Below the pieces are notes generated by a model. That model made no database searches. It had not been told where the DNA came from and was given only the letters and a program-made list of their open reading frames with translations. From Polytrichum commune (lineage: Eukaryota > Streptophyta > Polytrichopsida > Polytrichales > Polytrichaceae), in assembly GCA_950295325.1 (NCBI GenBank), contig OX485809.1, positions 24,862,001 through 24,926,000 on the forward strand: a stretch of DNA of 64,000 nucleotides, given 5' to 3'. The translations under genes were made by a program, and so were the position numbers. Positions 1 through 13,069 of this stretch are shown here, piece by piece. How positions within the stretch are numbered: the stretch's first letter is position 1; each line of letters opens with the position of its first letter.

Positions 1-99
1 CATACCTTTCCCTTCCTTTCTTTAACCTCAAAATTTGTGCATACTAGGTCAATGAAATAAATGTATCTGATATTGGTGTATGTCACATGGGGGTGCCAG

Positions 100-3000
100 A
101 ACTACACGGGAGACCGATTGAATTTTGGATCTGCTGCAGAACAAGCCAAGGCGGAGGGCTATAAAGTTGAGGTATTGCTGAAGTTGATGTTTATACTGAA
201 GGAGACCTGTGACATTGTCTTCACAAGTCTGATTAGAGAGGCAGTTCTATTAGATGGTCTATGCTTCATTGTCTTTTTAAGATCTCAACAGGCTCAAAGA
301 TTAGGTTAAAGCTATAATAAAATAGTTCACATACAGAATTACATAAAATATTACATACATTGAGAGGCATTTAGGTGGAGGGAGGGGCTTTAGGTATTTT
401 ATTCAACAATTTTGCATTGTTGTTGCACAGGCCAGAGGGATCTAATTTCCTGTTAAAAGTGATAAGTAGATGACTATAATGCATGAACCTGGCAGTGTAG
501 TGCACAATACAGTCCAATCCAGATCATTGTGAAGGCTGGTTAGGAATTCTTGAGGCTTATTTACATAATATGTAACTTTCTGACATGATCATTGGGTTGT
601 CCTGGGGGGAATCCAGATGGTCATTGTCGGAGACGACTGTGCTCTTCCCCCACCACCTCGTGGTCCAGTTGGTCGACGAGGATTGGCTGGTGTACTGTTT
701 GTTCACAAGGTGTGAATCTACTTATTTTAGATTTTCCTCACCCCATGTTGCCCATACAGCAAGAGCTTCATTCATGTGCAATGACACAACAGGGCTGTAA
801 CAGAATATGTTAGACAAATCTGAAACCAGGTAAAATCAAGTGGGTAAATTTCTGCTTCAATGGTTATTTTGTATTTTCTCTGTTTGGATGGTCTTTGCTT
901 CCTGGTCTAAACTTATACCTTGCTACAATTCCAATTCTCAGTCATCTGGGGTGGTGTGAGCACAAAATGCTGAAACTGCCCTGCACGACTTGATTCTGAA
1001 ATTCTGGATTTGTGTGGCATATGCTAGATTGCAGGAGCAGTGGCTGCTGCTGGTAAACCACTTGCAGAAATTGCAGCAGAAGCTAGACGGGTTGCAGGGA
1101 TGGTAGGAACAATGGGGGTGGCTTTGACAGTGTGCACTGTCCCGGGACAAAATACATCTGATCGTCTGGGGCCAGGAAAAATGGAACTTGGCCTTGGGAT
1201 TGTAAGTTGTCAGACCTTCAAAGTTGTAGATAATCAGTAAATGAATTTGATTTGGTAAAGTACTCATGTTTGCATTGCAGTTTCAATCACTATTTCTCTG
1301 ATCACTCTCACCATCAGATCTATAGTCTCAAGTGAGTTCTTATCCTCTCATTTATAGCATAAGAATAAGCCTCTGTAGCCATTGTGGTGGTGCCTTATGC
1401 TGACCACTTTGTTAATCTGCAATTTGTGGATTTTTTAGAAAATTGACAAGTCTGAAATTTGCATCAATGTTTGCAGCATGGTGAACCAGGGGCTATGGTT
1501 GCTGACCTCCAGCCTGTGGACACGGTTGTCTCACACATTCTGAGCCAGATCTTGTCTCAGGTATCTCACTTACTTTTTAACATGAATCATTTTGAATTTT
1601 TTATTGCACAAATACAAATGTCATGAGACCATCTATTGCTTTGTTTGATAAAGCAGAGTATTGACTCTGCACCAGATCTGTACATGTAGTCAGTGCAGAA
1701 GCAAAGTACTCTACTGTGTGCCATTTGGTCCACTAATAATTTCTTTATTGCATGCAGGAGACTAATTATGTCCCCATCAAACGAGGGAGCAGAGTTGCGC
1801 TTATGGTGAACAGGTAGAAGGTTTTATGCCCTCCGATCTCTTATTTGTGTTTGATTCATCTTGCTTTCCATTTGATTTATCTTGGATGAAATAGTTGTGT
1901 TCCATTTGCATTGAACTGTTGGACATATTTGGACTGATATGGTTGTTAATGTGTACACCATCAACAGGTTCTTTTTAATGTCCATGACTAATTTATTATA
2001 TTCTCTGCAGCCTTGGAGCCACTCCCATGATGGAGTTGATGATTGCAGCTGGCAAAGCAGTTGCCCAGCTTCAGATTGAGCATGGTTTAGCTGTGGAGCG
2101 TGTCTTCACAGGCTCCTTTATGACAGCTCTTGATATGGCAGGTACTTAATACTTTCCATCTCAGGTGGTTGCGCCTGAGTAGGTATCTCCAAGCATTATT
2201 CTATTTCTCCTCTCCTGCTCATCTTGGTGTGCTTTTATACACTCATTCCCATACACACTAGCTATGAATATACAAGTTTGTTGATCAATGACCTCACTGA
2301 GATGCTATTGTTGTATCTGGTGGACAGGGATGTCCCTTTCTGTGCTGAAGGTGGATGATGCCATCCTGAACTGGCTCGATTCTGCCACTCAGGCACCAGC
2401 ATGGCCAGTTGGAGTTGCTGGTACAGTACAAAAACCAGATGTCACAATGTCAACACCATGGTGTCACAAAATGTGGTCATGGGCAGCCCGTGGTTATGAT
2501 TGGTTTCTCTTAAATTCAAAGTCATCCTGAGAAAATAGGGAACTCTGGTGCCTTTAAGATAAATATACAAACTAAAATTCAAATTAGTGACCACACAGAT
2601 ATACAGTTTATCATGAAATCAAAGTCTGCCCCACTCATGAAAGGGGGAGTCTTTCAGACAGGAAGTTTTCATGTATATACACTTTAGGTTTAGGGAGTAC
2701 ACTAAATTTAGAGGTAGGACTAGTTTGCAGAGTTCAGCCTTCGGGAGCCTCTTTGTATTGTGATGCTGGAGGTGTCTGTAGAGGCTGCAACATAATACGA
2801 GGCAAGTTGTACTTATTTTTTCCCTCTTTATGGTGTCTTCAGGACCCCGTCCATCAACAACTCTGCCTGTTGCCCTCCCACCTGCACCAGCAAACCTCAA
2901 TCCGGTACTTAGCTCACATAACCTCATATTGGTTATCAAGAGACTTCTTGTAAGACTAGGTTGTCCAATCCAAAATTGGGTGTGACAAATCATATATGTA

Positions 3001-6000
3001 CAAGTCTCCTTACATAAAAACTCTATCTTGGAAACTCTATTTCCACTTCTATTGAGGAGTCAATTTAAATGGCTGGTTTTTTCTGTACATGAAGATCTGT
3101 ATGTATGTTGGTGCACACACTGTTGTGATTAAAGTGGCGTTTTATAACTTTACAAACTCAGAGGTCCAGTCAGTTGCTGTGTGCATCCAGTCAAAGTTCA
3201 CATAAACTTTGAAACTGGGACAAGAGGAGTACAAAATTTTCTCCAGAACATACTGGCTCTCTTAAATTGTGCATTCGAAGATAACTGTTTACCTGTTCAG
3301 CTATTTGACATGATGTCAGGAAATGAAACCACTCGCATATTGTTTTCATGTTCACACATCGTTGAGTTGAATTTTCACTGTGGTAACTTGCATTTTTTAT
3401 GGAAATTTGTTCCTCTGTGTGATCTTTCTCCAAGTTTGGTGAACCTTCTTCAGTTCATTGTTTCCCACCATTTGAAAAGGGCACTGCTATTCCATTTCCA
3501 TATTTAGCACATCTGCAGGTACCTTGACTATCTTTATTGTTATATTTGCATGCCGCAACTATATGGTAACGTTTGACTATCCTAATTGTCATGTATTTAC
3601 TGTTTTTCTACAGGATCCAGTTCGTCCACAGGAATTGAGCAGTCAAGGCCTTAAACTTGAGGCTGCAATTCGAGCTAGTGCACAAGCAGTGTTGAATATG
3701 AAGGATATGTTGAATGAATGGGACTCTATAGTTGGAGATGGAGACTGTGGTACAACGGTGAGAGCTTGCAATGTGTACTATGGACTTCTGTTTCTTAAAT
3801 CTCTTTTTGGTTTTGTACGATGCCACATATTCTTCTACATGTGGTGGCCTGGCCAGAAAATTCTATGCCTTCCCCAAGAGTTTTGCCAATGGGTATGATA
3901 TACTTAAAAAACATGTTTGCTGCATTCTTGGTTTAAGCGTTGGAAGCAATGCTGACGTGGTCCATCATGAGCTAGTTCTACAAGATCTTGCTTTTTCAAA
4001 TATTCATGTGGTTGCTTGCAATTGATTACCATTCCCCATGCCAAGTCTGGAATGTCAGAATTCCTTTTGTGAAGTAATTTGGGATCCTGGTCTGGACGTT
4101 TTTGTCTGAGTGGCCGATTATGATGTACAAATAATTTGATGTTTGTAGATGTCCACAGGAGCAAAAGCAATTCTTGAAGACATTGGCAAGCAGTAAGTAC
4201 TCCTACCATTAAAGGTTTGGTTTTCTCTAGAGTTGTTGCCTGTTTGCACTGTTCTTTCCTTTTGATATCTTAAATTTTCATATTAGGATTTCTTAACAAG
4301 TGACCAAATCTTTTTGAGTAAAAGTACCTATAAACAATGTACGTACAAAATGTCTCCCAATAATCTGAATCTTTGTATGGGTCTTTACTGCTAATATGCA
4401 ATCAATTGTGCACTCTCGTTGCACGTTATTGAGAAGTCTTCATTCCCCCCAGAAATTTTTCTATAGGAAGCAAGTATTAATGGCAAGATATCTGTTTCTT
4501 CCAATTTGCAGCTACCCTCTCAATGATGCTGCTGCCACTGTACATGAACTGGGGTGCTCAATAAGAAGAGCAACAGGCGGCACAAGTGGAATTCTGTAAA
4601 TTTCTCATTCCTTTTTATACTGTTCATTTGTCTTGGAAACTGAATAACCAGTGTTTACCACTGTATTTTGTTCCAAGTTGAAAACTTGCTCCCTTTTGAT
4701 CGTATTGCGCGTTGCCAGGGAGAGCTCAGCAGCTGAGAAAAGATAGCGATTATTTATGAATGTAGATTAAGTGATGTCAACAAATTCTGTGAGGTTTGAT
4801 GTTCTAACGAGACGCATAATGTGAATTTGCAATCCCGCAAAAAGAAACAAGTGCTCTTTGTAGAAGCATGGATATACGCATGTGTTGACTCTTACATAGC
4901 GTTGATGGTTTGGATATCCTGGAACAGATACGACATATTCTCCAGAGCAGCATATGTGATCTTAAAGGACAGTGGGAGCCCAACCACAGCTAAGAAATGT
5001 AAGTTTATACTCGTACGGGATTTATACTCGACTGATCACATCATTCTCTGGTGATGTTCAGAAATGCCTCTGGTACTTTCTAAATGGTCCAAGTTTTATT
5101 CCCTGATTGTGACAAATTCTTGTATAAATTTGATTCTCAGGGTCAGCAGCATTTGGGGCAGCAGTATCTGCTGTGTCCAAGTATGGTGGAGCCTCAGCTG
5201 GCCAACGTACTCTACTGGATGCCTTCATTCCTGCCTCAACAGCCTTACAAGAGGTATAGGAGTGCTGTGGTGCAAACTTTCTGACATTTTGACTGGCAGA
5301 ACAAATACAAAATAGCCCTTCCATTATTTGTCATGTTTATTTTTTTCCTTTTTCCTACAGCATGTGGTGGGTGGTTCTTATGGGGGCATCATTGTCATTG
5401 TGCAGAGGTTAGCTGCCGGGGAGGATCCAATTCAGGCTTTCAAAAATGCTGCAGATGCAGCTCTTGCGGGTGCTGCAGCTACGAAGAGCATGCAAGCACA
5501 GGTAACTTTTTATATGCATGGTGTAATAATGAAGATGATGTAACCTGATGTAACCTGATGTCTCTGAATGTATCTTGGCTCTCTTCATCTGCAAGTCTTT
5601 TTGGAGGAGCATAAGGTAGATGGTGCTCAAACCAACAGCCCACCCAAAACGAACTCCCTAAAATCTTGCACAATAACTACATATTGATTCTGAGAATGTC
5701 CATCACCTCAACCTCAGGCTCCTGTGTTGGTTTTGGGTCAATAAAAGTTTGAATCCTTATAGACAGTTTTGCATAGAGAATTCAAATAAAACCTACTTTG
5801 GTGCATTGAAACTCCCTGTTAATTCTTAACAAGAATTTTCCATCATCTCATAATAGTCTCTAAGCTTAACTCAAAGTGATGGTTTTAGCAGTGCCATTTA
5901 CCTTAGCACAACAGCACAGCAGAGAATGATGTAGAATTAGTGTGGCTCTCTTGTTTTCTCTCTCAATTGGATTGTTTGATGTCCAAATGTGCTAAGAAAA

Positions 6001-6132
6001 GTTTGTGTGTACAATCTACAGGTTGGGAGATCAAGTTATGTACGTCCCGAGGAAGTTGCCAAGACCCCAGATCCAGGAGCAATGGCAGCTGCACAATGGC
6101 TAAGAGCAGCTGCCCAGTCTCTCTCCACTTGA
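100..6132 (+). CDS. DAK: Dihydroxyacetone kinase, 5'-truncated by the window edge
   Basis: ATP-dependent kinase that phosphorylates dihydroxyacetone (or glyceraldehyde), probably in the cytosol. Fifteen exons join in phase at GT-AG sites: 100-171, 617-709, 1028-1201, 1477-1560, 1758-1813, 2011-2141, 2328-2420, 2843-2904, 3614-3757, 4149-4192, 4512-4595, 4928-4998, 5141-5253, 5406-5501 and 6022-6132. They give 475 codons plus a stop; about 100 N-terminal residues lie upstream. The DhaK part shows NYTGDRLNFG, VGDDCALPPP and GLGI-HGEPG, whose His matches the family's substrate-binding His. The DhaL part shows GDGDCGTT (Mg-ATP aspartates), GGTSGIL, GASAGQRT and the C-terminal DPGAMAAA. A Pro-rich linker falls at about 2843-2904. 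For exon 14 I chose the acceptor at 5405, because the alternative at 5360 adds 15 residues foreign to the family. The frame is intact and the gene looks functional. Confidence 0.93.
5612..5905. mobile_element. MITE in the last intron of the kinase gene
   Basis: A ~294-bp non-coding element whose ends are inverted copies of a motif close to TAAGGTAGATGGTGCT, flanked on both sides by GCA (possible 3-bp duplication). A diverged second copy lies at about 6690-6947. It sits in intron 14 and leaves the splice sites untouched. The superfamily is not clear. Confidence 0.6.
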
Positions 6133-6689
6133 AAATGCAATTGTAAAGACCCATGTCACGTCATCAACGCCCCTGGGTGGGACTCTTGGAAGGACCCATT
6201 TTACAGCTTTGAGATGAGCAGTTGACGCAGTTTGTCAGCGTGGTTCACCAGGCTTTTGAAGCTACTACACATTATGTGCAAAATAACATTCATGATAGAG
6301 TTTTAGAGAAGAGGTGGTTTAGATTGTCACCCTTCCCGAAAACCCACGAAGACTCCCATACGCAACAACTTCTCCCTTGCAATTGCATCTTGTGGCATTT
6401 GTGCAACAATAATCTGCTCAAAAGCTATAGCTATTTCACGCATCTGGGTCTCCCACCAAAGCTGGTGGCTCTTTTGAGAGAGGTCACATAAAGGTAACTT
6501 GTTCTGCTGACCTGCAACTTTGCTAACTGTTTGAAGAGGATGAGTGAGTGATGGTGTGATTTTGTGCGACATTCATACCATTTGAATCTTCAAATGTGTT
6601 TTGTCCGCTTCTGTGGCATTGCTAAGTTTTTGCAATATATAGATGGTGCTTTTTACATCCACCACGTAGGAAGTATTGGTGCCATGCAA

Positions 6690-6947
6690 GGATGTCGTTA
6701 TAAGTTTGGACGGTGCTAAAGCCAACACCCTAAAATCTTGCACTAGAAGTACATATGGATTTTGAGAATGTCTATGGACTTAACATTAGGCTCCCATGTT
6801 GGGTTTGAGTCTACTAATACAACTTTCTCCCTTACAACTTTTGTGTATGAAATTCAAGGAAGACATACTTTGGTGTGCTGGAATCCCCTTTTAAAGTTTC
6901 ATCTAATAATAGTGTCGATGCAACTGTTTTAGCACCATCTACCCTAA
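6690..6947. mobile_element. Second copy of the intron-14 MITE family
   Basis: It shares with 5612-5905 the blocks CCCTAAAATCTTGCAC, TTTTGAGAATGTC-type and CATACTTTGGTG-type, in the same order and orientation. The ends again resemble GGTGCTAAA / TTTAGCACC inverted repeats. It lies ~560 bp beyond the kinase stop codon. Boundaries are approximate. Confidence 0.55.
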
Positions 6948-9900
6948 GGTGATGTGGTGAGCTTGTTTTTGACTGAGAATGTGAGGATTCGACTGGTGCA
7001 TGGGCTCAGAAAAAACAATCTTGGCGATTAAGATCAGGCTTCTGGCAAAGCTCAGTAGGGATATGAACAAAACCTGGACACCCAAAAGGGTTAAGATGTG
7101 GTAAATGAGTTTACATTTAAATTTCAAATGGGGGTTACATCATTGAGAAAGGGGGTTGAAGGATGATGGGATGTATCAACAAGATCTGCAACAGGTTTGG
7201 AACCTTTGAAACCTGAGAGTGATGAATGACATTTAGAATACCCTTTGTGGGGAGAAAGCGGATTATTGCATATGAGTGTACCTCTCATTAATCCAACATC
7301 AAAGCCCTGAATTAGTATGCAGTCGAGAATTACACATATAAAGCCACGAAATTCACCCTCAATGTGTAAGGTCTTTGGGATTGGCAGGATGAGTACGAAA
7401 GTAATTGTTCAGAAAGGGCATTCTCTGTGCTCTTACTGGATTGACAGGGGAGACAAAGACTGATGAGTAACTCATCATCCTTGACAAACTCACAAGAGCC
7501 AATGAAATGTATAGAATTGTGTTGTTTAGCAAGGAGTGTAGTGGGAAAACAAGTTGCAGGCTAAGCTTGGTCAATTTGAATCAGAGACTGATTAAGAGCA
7601 TTTATCATTCTCAGAGTCTCATAATCTTGGAAACTTTGTTTAAAATATCAGTGATCACACCAACTACAATAGCAGTGAATGGCTTCTTGGAGGAGATACA
7701 GTTTGTTGGCGAGTCCATTGCTTCTCTGACCTACCTTCTTAATTGGAAATTTGAACCAGGTAAACTGAATTAAAAAAGGTTTACTAATTTTTCCAAATGT
7801 ATGATACGTTGGTAAGATGACTTCACATAAGTGCAAACTCTATTTCATGAAGGTTCCAATCTAGTTCATGAACCATTTAAAGTAGTTCATAATTCTACTA
7901 AATTGACTTGACATGTGGTACACCTCAATTTCATGATAGTGGACCATTAACTCTAGCAACTTCATGAATCTTTTTGCACCATGTGGTTTTTGTATTCTCA
8001 CACTTCTCAACTTCTAGCCTTCTCGTTTCACATTCTTTACCTTCTTGTTTTTCATTGGTTCCTCTTTGTGCTACGTTCACTTGGAAGCCTCTAGCCTTGA
8101 CATTGAATTTTCTTTGGTCTTTCATTATAACACCTCAAAGTTGAAAGCAAGCAAGTGGTAGTTCTTCTCTAGTCTTTGAATATTGTACATCAAAGCAATC
8201 AACACAAATTACTAGTCTGGGGAGTGATTAGGAGAATCTTATGCATGATGTATTCTTCTTTGTGACATAAAGTTATACAATTCATGAAATTGATTTTGTG
8301 AAGTTATGAATATGGGTACCAAATCATGAAATTGTTCACAACATGTAGTGAAATTGGTTGAAAGTTCAAGTTAAATTGGTTGTCTATATAGTGAACTTGG
8401 TTCACAATTCTGATAAAATTGGTAGAACCTATTGCTATATTGGTTTGTAAAATCATGAAATTGAGTTTGCATTTTTGTGAATTCATCTTACTAAAGGAGT
8501 AAGTTGATCCGTTGTCTAGCTAATTACTTAATAGGCAGAATGTGGATGGATTCGTTCACTTGCCAATGCATCAGGGTACACTTTAGGGTATGTAATTTGG
8601 TTATATTTCTTAATTAGACACCTATATTTGATTGGTGTGTGGTCAAGTGGGGTTCAAAGAACATAAAATATAAAGCCACATGTTTAAAAGAGATTGGACT
8701 ATATCTTCAAATTCATTTGAACTATTCACAACTCAACATTGAACACGATTGGGGAGAAGGTATATATTGTGTTAAGAAATCAACAAACATGCACTTCCAA
8801 TAACCATATATAAATCAGGGGATGCCTGATTTTCAATCTAATCTATCCCGATGCTTCATTGTAAATTTGCTAACACAACAAAAGTTTCTTCACGTAAATC
8901 TAATCTGTAGAAGTTGGAGAACATGAAAAAGGAACCGAATAACACCCACATACCTTAGTTCCTGATATTGACAACAAAGCTGCTTGATCTCAGGGCATGC
9001 ACTTGAGAAGACAACAAGCCAATGTTCAAGGTTCAACCCATTTTTACATTTCATACTGGCCCCATGGCCATCCCAATTCTAAACATTGTTGCATGGACTT
9101 GTTCAACTCATCCTATGAAAATGTGCTCAACTATTACAAGCCATACAGCAACCCTGAGTCTCGAGGCTGCTGCATATTAATTGTGGCCTTGGCCTGATTG
9201 ACAAATTGCAATGTCCACAAGATGCTTCAAACTCATAGCATCATCGCAGCATCGCAACCTTAAACCCAAGCCATCATTTATACTACAATGCCATGGCGTC
9301 CCATGGAAGAGCTAATGGTAAGTCTGCAGCAGGAAAAAGAACCTGCTAAAGTCACGACATGAGGTCAATGGATCTAATGCTTGGATTGTGGACGATGTGT
9401 TGCGTATGAATTAATTGAAATCGATTTTGAAGTCCGGGGAAGCCAAAAGCCTCGTGGGTCTAAGTACCCCAAGATAATGTCAGAAGAGGCTAATTCTGTA
9501 AATCGAGGCCAATATCAGCTTATGGACAATTGGAGGACTTGAGACTTCCAGTTAGTAGTTCATTACCAAATAGTGAAGAGAACTTATCTCTGATAGAGTT
9601 GTAGATAGAGGGGACACTCCAACACAATCTGTGGATCATTTCAACTACATTGCAAAGAATCCCGCTTTCCGAAGAATGGAAGTCAACATCAAGTGTCAAT
9701 CTAATGTGTTGTTCTGGGCAAAATTTTGCATTTCAACACAGGTTGTCTCAAGCACGGTAATATGTCCCAACCAAAACAGATGAGTGGGTTGGGCCTGATT
9801 GGAAAGATTTTCAAAGTGAGGAGTTTATTCTCCATAGATAGCTTTCATTGCCGTGCGAAGTGATTCAAGATGCTTCTTTGTCCCATTGAACCAGAGTTTT

Positions 9901-10758
9901 GGCAACATCATTCTTCACCTCACCTTTGGCACTCATTAAATATACGAAAGGCAAGCATTCATCAACACAACCCATTTGTAAACAAGTTTCCGGAAAACCA
10001 GCACAACTTCATTACTTTCACATCTCACCTCCACAAAATTTGACATGCATCCTTCACTGACTCACTACGAAAAGATGCTTATCAGTTGAGTAATTATGCT
10101 ATAATTCTTCCCTCTGTAATCTGACACTCCCAAACTCTGTATCTGTACTGTAATCTGAGTCACCCTGAGCACAAAGGGCGGCACTATCAACCTGTCTCTC
10201 CAATGCTGTGTGATAATTGTGAAACCAAAAATTATCATCAGATACATGGGAGTCAGATTGAGCAGGCCATGAATAAATTCTATGTCAAAAGCGGAGCGAA
10301 GTAAAAAGAATTTACAGATTATTCTTATTCCAGCTGCCACCGCCGCACGCACACACACTGTTCGCAAGTATGAAAGGCTATAAAGCCCAAAACATCATCA
10401 GTAACTCCGGAGTAGAAGTTCCTGAATTGCCCTCCCTCCCCTTTCGTCCCCTCCCCTCCATCCATCCATCAACAACAGAATTTCAAGCTTGGCACACACT
10501 CAATAGTGACGACTTGCGCTGAGGAGTCGAATTCTTTTTTATCTGGCGGCGACAAATATGGCTGCTGGTACCGCCGGGTTGAATTTAGGTTTTATTTGCT
10601 AACAAAAACAAGCCTCATTCTACGAGCCGTTCCAAGAAGTCGAGTCACTAGTCAGTCAGGTATAGGTAATCAGGGTTGGTTGGATCAATGTGTTAATGAA
10701 TTGGCACTTGTGACATCTTGAACGATGTCAACGGGCCACATCCAGTCGCAGTAGCTCC
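6948..10758. other. Intergenic region, no gene recognised
   Basis: AT-rich sequence with only short ORFs lacking family motifs. It spans the space between the two host genes, which converge here (kinase on +, metallothionein-like gene on -), so it should contain both 3' ends. I see no repeat array or RNA gene. A C/T-rich stretch occurs around 10430-10480. Confidence 0.5.
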
Positions 10759-12114
10759 CTACTCCTTGTCGCCGTTACCCCCCCAGTTGCCATTACCCAT
10801 ACCGACGCTACTGCTTCCCTCCTTTGCGCAAGTTCCTACCAAAGCACACAGACAACAAGGTTTCAGATATAATTGCAGTCACCAAGAAAATAAATCTATT
10901 CATTTGCAATTTCTTCATTTTGCATACATGTGCGTTGCTTACTTCCAAACTCAACCATGAATGATTGAGAGTTAGTGACAGATTGAAAGAAACACCCAAA
11001 GTTAAGACCCAGGTAGGCGTCCAGTGACATTCTTAGCTTTGTGGTTTTTCCTAGCACAAAAAACCATCAAAAGTTTCACAAGGATATTGTAACATTTGAG
11101 AGTTTTGGAGTTGAGACATACCTGCTGGGCAATCGCAGTTAGCACCGCACTTGCCATTCTCGCCAGCGACAGAGAATGAGTAGTCGCTTGAGTCTTCCCC
11201 AGCGCAGGTGCCAGACTCCGGCTTCATGGAGAAGTAACTGCAATCCGTTGGGAAGATTATTCATTAGAGATTTGGACACCATTTCGCAGGAGAAGTAGGA
11301 TGACTCTTCCATGAATGTGATACAAGACTTCATGAATTCTGAATTTAACCAACTGTGCAATATTGAACTAGACTGCCATCTTGGCAGTAGATTGGGTACC
11401 TGAACTCCTCATCCCTGCTCTCCAGAGACCAGATGTTCCTGTTGCACCTGCGCACCACAAGAGCGTAACGAACTTTTAGCTATTGAGGACCAGAAGAGAA
11501 AACCTGAGTTGTAAGCACTAACAGATCGAGAACTCAATTATTCAAGCAACCGAGTCGATGTGGACTCGGAAACCGCAGGCAGAATACTAAAAAAAGCAGG
11601 AGTGACCTCCTGGCGTGCGATTCATCCGACAAAACAATCCCACATTCCGCGGAATATTCATAAAGTTATGATCCTTAGAACATCAATTACAGAACTCTAA
11701 ACTTCAGATTCGTAAGTCACACAAGGCTAAACTACCGCCAGCAGGGAGCCTGTGTCTACTGGACAGGTTCGCTCCCATGACAGCACAATTGCAGATTGCT
11801 AACACCCCTCTACCATAACCTCAGACGGAGAGCTCTCTTCCTCTCTCTCTCCCTCTCTCTCTATGACTGGATCAGAAAGACTCGCCATATATCTCACTTG
11901 TATCACTTTCGGAAACTCAAAGACTCCCAACAATTTTATCAAACTCAGTTTGTCAATTTAACCAGTCACCCACAGACAGCAATAGATCGAACAACTCCCT
12001 AAAGCCTGATGATTCATTTCTAAGTCTGAAACCCTGAGGGGCTCTGGGCTACCCTTACGTGCAAGTTGCACGGCATCCGCACTTGGGGCAGCATCCGCAT
12101 CCACCGCAAGACAT
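10759..12114 (-). CDS. Metallothionein-like Cys-rich protein, four exons
   Basis: A small cytosolic metal-binding protein by inference. Exons (minus strand) are 12114-12059, 11447-11400, 11237-11122 and 10835-10759. They join at GT-AG sites in phase and give 98 aa. The N-terminal domain (residues 3-20) has eight Cys: C3, C6, C8, C9, C12, C14, C18, C20. A middle spacer of about 25 residues is followed by C46 and a second cluster at C65, C69, C71, C76 (CGANCDCPAGTC). A Gly/Asn-rich tail ends at a TAG. Two Cys clusters around a Cys-poor linker fit plant metallothioneins. The C-terminal cluster is sparse, the tail is atypical, and four exons is more than usual for this family. No frame damage is seen. 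Another small Cys-rich metal-binding protein is the main alternative. Confidence 0.75.
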
Positions 12115-12400
12115 GATGACAACAAGTATTGCTGGAAGGAAGTAAAGGAAGCAAAGGAGCAAAGAGAAGAAGCTGACAGTGGTTAACTAAGTTAACAAGA
12201 CTTAAGTGATGACGGTGATGATGATGATGATGAACAAAGTGATGCTAACAAACAACAGTGGATTGATTCACAGTAGCGAAGGCTGTGATGATGATGATGA
12301 TGCTGCTGCTGATGCTTAAGTAGAAAGCAATGAGGAGCAATAGAAGAGATGAAGCAAGAAGGAGGAAGAGCAGAGTCTTTATGGGGGTGGCTCCTGCCCT
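12115..12400 (-). promoter_or_regulatory. 5' leader and core promoter of the metallothionein-like gene (inferred)
   Basis: Just upstream of the ATG (minus strand) are imperfect (GAT)n runs at 12205-12305. About 265 bp upstream lies a TATA-like CATAAAGA at 12375-12382, followed by a pyrimidine-rich stretch that would suit a transcription start. It is inferred from position only. Confidence 0.3.
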
Positions 12401-12429
12401 AGAACCTCCATCGTGGCCCTTCATGAGGG

Positions 12430-12525
12430 AAGGGAAGGGGAAGGGAAGGGTAGGGCCAGTAGGCTATCCTATTGCAAGCCGGTAAGGAGTAGGGTAGGGT
12501 AGGGTAGGGTAGGGATTCGGGAAGG
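12430..12525. repeat. GGGTA/GGGAA-rich tract
   Basis: Runs of AGGGAAGGGG followed by at least five consecutive GGGTA units at about 12489-12515. It is not the plant telomere repeat TTTAGGG. It lies ~350 bp upstream of the metallothionein-like ATG and could form a G-quadruplex. Confidence 0.7.
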
Positions 12526-13069
12526 AGGGCAGTTGGTTAGTGGTGTTGTGGCATAAGTATGTCTGTCTTTTCAGGAAGCCTAGGGATCCGGATCAACTTG
12601 ACGTCATGTAGGTTATGAGTCTGCATGCCCCTCCTCCGCTAATTCATGAGTCTTGTGAGTCGGATGATGGGATATTAGATCCATGCTAGGCAGGCTAGCT
12701 AGGTAGGAGGGGAGCCATGGCCAGGATGGAAGTTGTTATTCGGGAAGCAGCACCATGCTTCCGCTTACTAACTTTGTCGAGGCAAGACGCGGAGAGCTGG
12801 CCCACCTGCAGGCTAATCGGGCTGACCCCGCAGCGAACAAGTTTGTAGTATCTGCCTACCTTGCTTTTGTCGCTTTGTTTGCAAAAGGAATTCGTCACGA
12901 CTATTCTTACCAAAGCCGAGCAGCCAGCAGCCAGGAATGTGAGAAGCCACTGGTCACTGCTGGCTGCCGACCCCGATTGGCACACGCCGTTTGAAAACAG
13001 CAAGCTGGGTGGGCCGCCCGTGTCGACTGTGTGACCTCTGGAGGTTTGTTGTCACTCGGCCATGCTAAT

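Noticed and set aside
5361-5405. Kinase exon 14 starting at 5361
   Set aside because: It is in frame, but adds 15 residues absent from the family; the acceptor at 5405 gives the conserved ALQE-RLAAGEDP join.
12435-12525. Interstitial telomere repeat
   Set aside because: The units are GGGTA, not the plant TTTAGGG.
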